Positions 1 through 5,449 of a stretch of 5,449 nt of DNA are shown here, one piece after another (position 1 is the stretch's first letter; each line of letters opens with the position of its first letter). The DNA lies in contig DNGI01000414.1 in NCBI GenBank assembly GCA_003486645.1, positions 6,063 through 11,511 on the forward strand. Direction: 5' to 3'. The notes beneath the pieces are model-generated. The model had not been told where the DNA came from. It ran no database searches and was given only the letters and a program-made list of their open reading frames with translations. The stretch is from Cyanobacteria bacterium UBA11370 (lineage in GTDB: Bacteria > Cyanobacteriota > Cyanobacteriia > Cyanobacteriales > Coleofasciculaceae). The translations under genes and the position numbers were made by a program.

Positions 1-3
1 TTG

Positions 4-19
4 GTCTGACGCACCCTAC
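4..19. repeat. Possible dispersed cyanobacterial repeat motif (GTCTGACGCACCCTAC)
   Basis: This motif is at the very edge of the window. On the minus strand it reads GTAGGGTGCGTCAGAC. It resembles the GTAGGGTGCGTTA-type sequences that I recall as abundant between genes in filamentous cyanobacteria. It lies 22 bases from the other repeat-like motif, so the 3' flank may be the end of a small repeat or MITE cut off by the window edge. No second copy or target-site duplication can be seen here. Confidence 0.3.
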
Positions 20-41
20 AAGTTGATTTTATTGTGACACT

Positions 42-56
42 TGCGTAAGTCCTGTA
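42..56. repeat. Possible dispersed cyanobacterial repeat motif (TGCGTAAGTCCTGTA)
   Basis: This short motif lies just past the stop codon of the large gene. Read on the minus strand, its core is AGGACTTACGCA. From memory, this core recurs between genes in filamentous cyanobacterial genomes, often at the ends of small non-coding mobile elements. Only one copy is present here, so the window itself cannot show that it is repeated. It contains a weak ACTT/AAGT palindrome (39-50). The assignment rests on recognition, not on an alignment. Confidence 0.3.
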
Positions 57-68
57 CAAGCAAAAGGT

Positions 69-3000
69 CTATTTTTTACAACGTTCTAAATAGATTTGCA
101 CAACTGTATCATTTGGACAAGTCTGCTCACAAATTTCAAAGCATTCTGCGGCGGCTGCATAATCTTTAAGAAGATAAAAAGAAATAGCGTCATTAAACGT
201 AGGTAAAGTGGCTAACTTAGCTGCTTTCAGTTCAGGTGGATCAGCATCAAACACCTCATAGAATGTTGCATATTCTGACTTCCCCTTAACTTTGACTTCA
301 TCAATCCGACGAATCGCATAATTTGTAGGATTTTGTAAACGATTAAATGTTTTGTCAGTAATTAAAAACGATATGCCATAATTTTTAGTTAACCCTTCCG
401 TGCGCGAGGCTAAATTAACCGCATCGCTAATCACTGTTGCATCCAGGCGATTGGGTTCACCTACTGTACCTAACATCAAAAATCCTGTACTGATACCAAT
501 GCCAATTGAAATGGGTTGGTAGCCAGAATTGGTTCGATAGTGATTGTATTCTGCTAACTTATTTAACATGGCAATTCCTGCTTTGACAGCATTATCAGCA
601 CCCCCACTAAACAACGCCATAATCGCATCGCCAATATATTTATCAATAAAACCCTGATGTTCTCGAATGACTGGACTAATGTGACTGAGATAGGAGTTAA
701 TAAATTTAAAATTTTCCTCCGGATTCATTTGCTCAGAAAGGGTGGTAAAGTTGCGAATATCAGAAAATAAGACCGACATTTCTTGTTCAATTTGGTCGCC
801 TAATTGCACATCTACAATACTTTTTTTGTTTAAAAATTGGAGAAACTCACTCGGTACGAAGCGCTCAAAGGCTTGATTCAATTGTCGGAGTTCTGTATAG
901 AGTTTGGCATTTTCAATTGAAATTGCCGCTTGAGAGGAAAGAACGTTTACGACTTCTATCCGTTGAGGAGTAAAAGCTCCTACCGTTGAGTTATTTTCCA
1001 GATAGACAATACTAATTAATTTTCCTTGATTCACTACGGGAGTACATAAAATAGATTTAGTCTGGTGTTGTTGGATGTAAGCATCAGCATTAAACTTACT
1101 TTCAGTGCTGGCATGATTACAGATAACGCTTTCTCGGCTACGAGTAACATAATTGATAATTGAAATAGGTACTCTGGTTTCCAAGGTCAGAGATTGCAAA
1201 ACAGTGATGCTATCTGTCTCTATTGTTCCTGATGCTTGAATTGTTAATTTGCTTTCTTGTTCAAAAATTAAATATCCGATTTGCGCTCCTGTATTTTCTA
1301 ACAAAATTTTCATTAACTTTATTAGTAATTGTTCCAGGATAATTTCTCCGGAAATTGCCTGAGAAGCTTTGATGACAGTCGCTAAATCTAAGGTTTCACT
1401 ACTTTGGTTATTACTGGTATTAGTTACATTTATTTTAGAATTAGTACTTCCTATTACCGAGGAGTCTGATTTTGGTAAGAGTTCGGGATAGCGAGTCTCT
1501 AAATCTTTGACTTTGGCTATAGCACCCCAGCGTAGATATCGATAATGAGCTTCTTGCATATAGGTTCTGGCAATCAATTCTTTCCCTTGGGAGAGATAGA
1601 ATTTAGCAGCTAATTCATAAGCAAGGGCTTCTTCTTGGATATACTGATTTTCTTTAGCTAGGGCAATGGCGCGATCATAATAGTCTATAGCTTGTTGAAC
1701 TTTTCCTAAAATCCGATAGCGTTCCGCTTCGACTAAGTAAAATTTATGTAAATAGTTCATTGGTGCATAATGCGCCCATTTCTTCATCTTTTTTTGATTG
1801 CTTTGTATCTTTCGGTACAGGCTTCTCTGTTGAGATTTAGGAGAGGAGGGATATACTCTGACGCTAGCCAGGGAATCGTAGAAGTGAAATATAGGAACAG
1901 TAGGTGCTCCTATCCCCCCATGTAGGAATCTTTTAGCCAGTGCAGAATTTTTCATGGCTTCTTGCTCTTGTTCAAACAAGTAACAGAGTATAAGTTTGTA
2001 AATGTATAAGATCAAAATTGAGAGGGTATTGTTTACCTCTATATCAAGTTTTAATATTTCCGACTCATTGTAAGCTTCGCCGATTAAAAAGTAAGGATTT
2101 TGTGACTTACCGATTAAATTTAAAACTAATTGCCAAGTTTGATTAATCAGAAGAAGAGTTTGAGTTTGGTTCAATTTTTGTAAGACTGCCCTGTATTTGG
2201 CTATCTCTCGTTCCAGACAAACTAATTCTTGTCCTATGAAGTAAGAATAGTAGCAGTAAGTTATTGCACAATAACCAGCATATTCTAGCTCTAAGACTTC
2301 CAAACCTGTAGAGTAGCTATCGAGTAAAGATTGTAGGGTTTGTCGTGGGTGTTCCCGCCAGTGTTTAATAAACCAATTGACTGCAAAAACTGTTCTAACT
2401 TCTACATTCCTGATGTTGAGTTGCTTTAACACCCTTAAAGCGAGATTACCATAGCGATAACCTGACTCAATATCACCAAAAAAGCCACAGAGAATAATTC
2501 CATACCCAGCATACCTAGCTGGTGCTAAGAAACTATTTCCGTATTTAACGGATAAACTGACTCCTTTAAAGGTAAGGAGAGGCATCAGGCTGGGAGCAAT
2601 AAAGTAGGTAGCAGAAACTATACTATTAAGAATCCGCATCGCTGCTTTCTTATAAGGATCTGTCATTTCTGGTAGAGCTAGTAGATTCTCAATTGGTTTC
2701 CCTGCAAGTCTTAACTTTGTTCTCACCAAGCCTAAAATAACATCAAACTTATTAGGATTTTTAGGTAATCTCACGCCTAACAGTTTTAAAATATCAAGTG
2801 CTATATCAATGGCTTCTCGTAACTTTCGTTGGGCGATACAAGCGTGAATTTTTACTTCATAAGCTTTTACTTGATCTAACACTTCTTTAGAATTTTGTAG
2901 CACAGCAGTAACTAAGCCTTCCATCTCCTCAAATTTTCCGCATAAATAGGCGGCTTCAGCAGCTTCCACATTCAATGTCAGGGCTGTTTCATATTGCCTT

Positions 3001-5369
3001 TGCCAGCCATCTTTTCTCAACCACACTAATCCTTGTTGCAAATACATCAGTGCTGGTTGATAAGCTGTTGAAGATTTAGCTTTTTGACCTGCAATCAGAT
3101 TTAATTCTGCAATTTTATCTCGCTGCTGTTGATTAGTGACTAATTCACTACCATGATTGAGTTGATTAACAATATTGAAAATTTTATCTTCTATTTGAGA
3201 CTCAGGCGTATTTTGCAGAAGTAATTGTCCGATTCGCAGGTGAACTCGTTGTTTTAATTCATTAGGAATGAGAGAATAAGCGGCTTGTTGAATACGATCA
3301 TGACCAAACTGATATTCTACCTCCAGTTGTCCCAATTGAGTTTTCTCATTCTCTAAAGGTTCTAGCAAAATTGTTTTATACTCATCCCCAAGCGGCTGAA
3401 TCAAACCTTCCGTCACAGCCTCTTGTAAATTTAGTGCTGTTTCTCGCGCTGAAGTCTCCCAAATTACAGCTAGAGTATTTAATTCAAATTGATTACCAAT
3501 ACAAGCTGCTAATTTTAATCCCTCTTGAGTTTTCGATGGAAGCTTCTCAATTTTAGCCACCATCAGTGCGACAACATTATCGGTAAAGTTCCGTTTTTTT
3601 ACCTGATTTACATCCCAAATCCATCGTTTTTGATTGTAGTCACAATTTAATAAATTCTCCGTATAAAGTGCCTGTAAAAATTCCGTGATAAAGAAGGGAT
3701 TACCTCCGGTTTTTCCGTGTATTAACTCGGCTAAATTCCGCGTTGTTTCCGGAGAAGACTTGAGCGTATCTGCCAGCCATTGATTAACCGTTCCTAATTC
3801 CAGAGGTTTCAGGATAATTTCTTGAATCCTTACCCCTTCCTTTTGGAGATTTTGCAGAGACGAACGCAAAGGATGAGCCGCACTAACTTCATTATCTCGA
3901 TAGGCTCCTATCAAGAATAATCCGGTATCAGAGCTAGTTAAAAGCAGTTCTATTAACTTCAGCGATGCGCCATCCGCCCACTGGAGATCGTCAAGGAAAA
4001 TAGCAAGAGGATGTGCAGGGTTAGTAAAGACTTTGATAAAATCTTGAAAGACTAAATTAAAGCGTTTTTGGACTTCAGCAGACGCTAAATCTAACAGAGG
4101 AGGTTGTTCACCGATAATCAATTCAACTTCGGGAATAATGTCGATAATCACTCGTCCATTCACTCCAACTGCCCTTAAAATCTTTTCTTTCCATTCCGCT
4201 AATTTAGCATCGGATTCGGTTAACAGTTGTTGGGTTAATTCTTGAAAGGCTTGGATAATGGCACTGTAGGGAATATTACGCTGATATTGGTCATATTTCC
4301 CGGAAATAAAATAGCCTCGCTTGGCGGTAATCGGTTTGTAAATTTCTTGAACTAATGAGGATTTACCAATCCCTGAATAGCCAGCAACTAATAAAAATTC
4401 GCTCTCTCCAGTTGTGACTCGCTCAAAGGCTTGTAGAAGGGTTTCAACGTCCTGTTCTCTACCGTAGAGTTTCTGGGAAATTTGGAAGCGATCGCACGCC
4501 TCTTGAGTTCCTAATAAAAAATCACTAATTCCCCCAGTATCTCTCAACTGCTTGAGACATTCTTCTAAATCTGCCTTTAATCCCCAAGCACTTTGATAGC
4601 GTTCCTCAGCCGTTTTTGCCATCAGTTTTATGACAATATCTGAAATAGCTTTGGGGCAATATTCTCCTGCTCTCATAAGATGGGGAGGAATGGGTGGTTT
4701 AGCAATATGACAGTGAACAAGTTCAAGCACATCCTCCGTTATAAACGGTAATTGTCCTGTTAGTAATTCATAAAACGTGACACCCAACGAATAAAAATCT
4801 GTCCGATAATCGAGAGAACGATTCATCCTTCCCGTTTGTTCGGGAGAAATATACGCTAGCGTTCCTTCCAAAGAGTTGAGATTGGTTAGGCTAGGATTTT
4901 CTCTAGATAAGCGAGTCGAGATACCAAAGTCGATAATTTTGAGTTGTTGAGTGTCGAGATTGTAAACAATATTGGCGGGATTAATATCTTTGTGAATAAT
5001 ATTAGCGGCATGAATGTCGCCTAACGCCGTAGTCATTTTAATCGCCATTTCCAGAAAGTCTTCCAGAGTGGCGGGGTATTGCTGTTTTAAGGTTGCCAAG
5101 GATTGTCCGCCAAAATCCTCTAAATACATAACAAGAGTATTTTGATAGGGTTCTAATCCATAGGCTTTAATAATTCCGTCCTGATTTAATGAACGAGTAA
5201 TATCGTACTCTTGCTTATAGCGCGTGAGTTCGGCAGGACTAGGATAATTATGTTTAAGAACTTTCAGAATAACGGGTTGGTTATCCCGTTCTCGAATACC
5301 TCGATAGACAAGAGAGTTGGCACTTTCATAAAGTTGAACGAGTACTCGATAGCCTGTGAGTGGGTACAT
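69..5369 (-). CDS. Ser/Thr kinase - AAA/STAND ATPase - TPR - GAF - class III adenylate cyclase fusion protein
   Basis: This is a cytoplasmic signalling protein of about 1766 residues, predicted to phosphorylate proteins and make cAMP from ATP. Residues are numbered from the ATG. Kinase (about 6-268): ATP lysine K36, likely helix-C E54, HKD catalytic loop with D128 and N133, DFG at 147-149, SPE at 175-177, D191 and R257; its glycine loop lacks the usual glycines. ATPase (about 301-563): Walker A at 330-337 with K336, Walker B D460/D461, and GGNP at 555-558. A FGHDR motif at 688-692 precedes a TPR-like helical region (about 753-1295). A Ser/Thr/Asn linker leads to a GAF domain (about 1328-1490) and a signalling helix. 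Cyclase (about 1529-1705): metal aspartates D1537 and D1581, base-selecting K1577/T1645, N1652 and R1656. A helical tail ends the chain. No signal peptide or convincing membrane segment is seen, and the frame is unbroken. The ATG is preferred because the conserved kinase region begins just after it; an in-frame TTG seven codons upstream is possible. The front part matches HstK-type cyanobacterial kinases. Domains are seen; activity and ligand are inferred. Confidence 0.95.
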   Translation of the reverse strand: MYPLTGYRVLVQLYESANSLVYRGIRERDNQPVILKVLKHNYPSPAELTRYKQEYDITRSLNQDGIIKAYGLEPYQNTLVMYLEDFGGQSLATLKQQYPATLEDFLEMAIKMTTALGDIHAANIIHKDINPANIVYNLDTQQLKIIDFGISTRLSRENPSLTNLNSLEGTLAYISPEQTGRMNRSLDYRTDFYSLGVTFYELLTGQLPFITEDVLELVHCHIAKPPIPPHLMRAGEYCPKAISDIVIKLMAKTAEERYQSAWGLKADLEECLKQLRDTGGISDFLLGTQEACDRFQISQKLYGREQDVETLLQAFERVTTGESEFLLVAGYSGIGKSSLVQEIYKPITAKRGYFISGKYDQYQRNIPYSAIIQAFQELTQQLLTESDAKLAEWKEKILRAVGVNGRVIIDIIPEVELIIGEQPPLLDLASAEVQKRFNLVFQDFIKVFTNPAHPLAIFLDDLQWADGASLKLIELLLTSSDTGLFLIGAYRDNEVSAAHPLRSSLQNLQKEGVRIQEIILKPLELGTVNQWLADTLKSSPETTRNLAELIHGKTGGNPFFITEFLQALYTENLLNCDYNQKRWIWDVNQVKKRNFTDNVVALMVAKIEKLPSKTQEGLKLAACIGNQFELNTLAVIWETSARETALNLQEAVTEGLIQPLGDEYKTILLEPLENEKTQLGQLEVEYQFGHDRIQQAAYSLIPNELKQRVHLRIGQLLLQNTPESQIEDKIFNIVNQLNHGSELVTNQQQRDKIAELNLIAGQKAKSSTAYQPALMYLQQGLVWLRKDGWQRQYETALTLNVEAAEAAYLCGKFEEMEGLVTAVLQNSKEVLDQVKAYEVKIHACIAQRKLREAIDIALDILKLLGVRLPKNPNKFDVILGLVRTKLRLAGKPIENLLALPEMTDPYKKAAMRILNSIVSATYFIAPSLMPLLTFKGVSLSVKYGNSFLAPARYAGYGIILCGFFGDIESGYRYGNLALRVLKQLNIRNVEVRTVFAVNWFIKHWREHPRQTLQSLLDSYSTGLEVLELEYAGYCAITYCYYSYFIGQELVCLEREIAKYRAVLQKLNQTQTLLLINQTWQLVLNLIGKSQNPYFLIGEAYNESEILKLDIEVNNTLSILILYIYKLILCYLFEQEQEAMKNSALAKRFLHGGIGAPTVPIFHFYDSLASVRVYPSSPKSQQRSLYRKIQSNQKKMKKWAHYAPMNYLHKFYLVEAERYRILGKVQQAIDYYDRAIALAKENQYIQEEALAYELAAKFYLSQGKELIARTYMQEAHYRYLRWGAIAKVKDLETRYPELLPKSDSSVIGSTNSKINVTNTSNNQSSETLDLATVIKASQAISGEIILEQLLIKLMKILLENTGAQIGYLIFEQESKLTIQASGTIETDSITVLQSLTLETRVPISIINYVTRSRESVICNHASTESKFNADAYIQQHQTKSILCTPVVNQGKLISIVYLENNSTVGAFTPQRIEVVNVLSSQAAISIENAKLYTELRQLNQAFERFVPSEFLQFLNKKSIVDVQLGDQIEQEMSVLFSDIRNFTTLSEQMNPEENFKFINSYLSHISPVIREHQGFIDKYIGDAIMALFSGGADNAVKAGIAMLNKLAEYNHYRTNSGYQPISIGIGISTGFLMLGTVGEPNRLDATVISDAVNLASRTEGLTKNYGISFLITDKTFNRLQNPTNYAIRRIDEVKVKGKSEYATFYEVFDADPPELKAAKLATLPTFNDAISFYLLKDYAAAAECFEICEQTCPNDTVVQIYLERCKK
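4488..4495. repeat. HIP1 octameric palindrome GCGATCGC
   Basis: This is a single exact copy of the highly iterated palindrome that is over-represented in many cyanobacterial genomes. It lies inside the coding region, in the segment joining the kinase to the ATPase domain. One copy in 5.4 kb is modest, but in DNA this AT-rich it supports a cyanobacterial origin. It has no known regulatory role at this site. Confidence 0.55.
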
Positions 5370-5449
5370 AAAGTAATAATAAAATGACAAATTAGGGATG
5401 AATTAGCTCAAATCTTGCACCAGTCCCAATAATCCGCCAGTGGTTAAAA
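5370..5449 (-). promoter_or_regulatory. 5' flank of the kinase-cyclase gene; weak promoter candidate
   Basis: This short AT-rich leader precedes the gene. Reading on the minus strand, an in-frame TAA at 5405-5403 closes the frame five codons before a TTG at 5390-5388. The coding region therefore cannot extend further upstream. No purine-rich Shine-Dalgarno sequence lies before either the TTG or the ATG, which is common in cyanobacteria. A TATTAT hexamer (5381-5376) matches the -10 consensus TATAAT at five of six positions, but it lies so close to the ATG that it would imply a nearly leaderless transcript. No good -35 box is at the right spacing. No TGTGA-N6-TCACA (CRP-type) or GTA-N8-TAC (NtcA-type) site was found. 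The real promoter may lie outside the window. Confidence 0.2.

Noticed and set aside
19..43. Possible terminator hairpin (CAAGT at 19-23 with ACTTG at 39-43)
   Set aside because: The stem is only 5 bp with a 15-base loop, is not GC-rich and has no following U tract, so it is too weak to call.
33..47. CRP/SyCRP1-like TGTGA half-site near 33-37
   Set aside because: The matching TCACA half is absent at the required spacing, and the position is 3' of the gene.
45..57. NtcA-like GTA...TAC site
   Set aside because: The spacer is 7 bases and not the required 8, and it lies downstream of the only gene, so it would not control it.
900..1388. GAF domain as a cyclic-nucleotide-binding or bilin-binding sensor
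   Set aside because: The NKFDE signature of cNMP-binding GAF domains is not matched: Arg-Ile follows FTPQ where Asp-Glu is expected. No Cys lies in a convincing bilin-attachment context. The ligand is left open.
1972..2030. Hydrophobic segment in the TPR region (about residues 1114-1132) as a transmembrane helix
   Set aside because: It has a Lys in the middle, is followed by acidic residues and fits the helical pattern of TPR-like repeats in this family, so a soluble helix is more likely.
3371..3556. 61-codon open frame on the + strand
   Set aside because: It lies wholly antisense inside the large gene, over its ATPase-to-TPR region. It has no recognisable domain, and it is best explained as a chance frame.

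Overview
The window is almost entirely one very large gene on the minus strand, running from an ATG at 5369 to a TAG at 69-71. It encodes a multidomain signalling protein of about 1766 residues. The DNA is AT-rich by eye. It has one copy of the HIP1 octamer GCGATCGC and short 3'-flanking motifs of a kind I associate with dispersed repeats of filamentous cyanobacteria. The kinase-ATPase-TPR-GAF layout is also typical of filamentous cyanobacteria (Oscillatoriales or Nostocales type). The genus cannot be set from this window.

Layout, in + strand coordinates: 1-68 is the 3' flank, with two repeat-like motifs and no clear terminator. 69-5369 is the gene. 5370-5449 is the 5' flank, with an in-frame stop, a possible TTG alternative start, no obvious Shine-Dalgarno sequence and only a weak promoter candidate. 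No complete neighbouring gene, tRNA, rRNA, CRISPR array or transposase gene is present.

The protein reads from N to C terminus as: a Hanks-type Ser/Thr kinase (residues about 6-268, numbered from the ATG); an AAA_16/STAND-like P-loop ATPase (about 301-563); a long helical TPR-like sensor region (about 753-1295); a Ser/Thr/Asn-rich linker (1301-1326); a GAF domain (about 1328-1490); a signalling helix; a class III nucleotide cyclase (about 1529-1705); and a short C-terminal helical tail (1708-1766). The front three quarters match the architecture of the cyanobacterial HstK-type dual kinases. Where those carry a histidine kinase, this one carries a cyclase. All six canonical cyclase active-site positions are present (D1537, K1577, D1581, T1645, N1652, R1656), with the Lys/Thr pair found in cyanobacterial adenylate cyclases. 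The protein is therefore predicted to link Ser/Thr phosphorylation, an ATP-dependent switch and cAMP production in one chain. The domain calls are strong. The signal it senses, and whether both enzymes are active, cannot be told from sequence.
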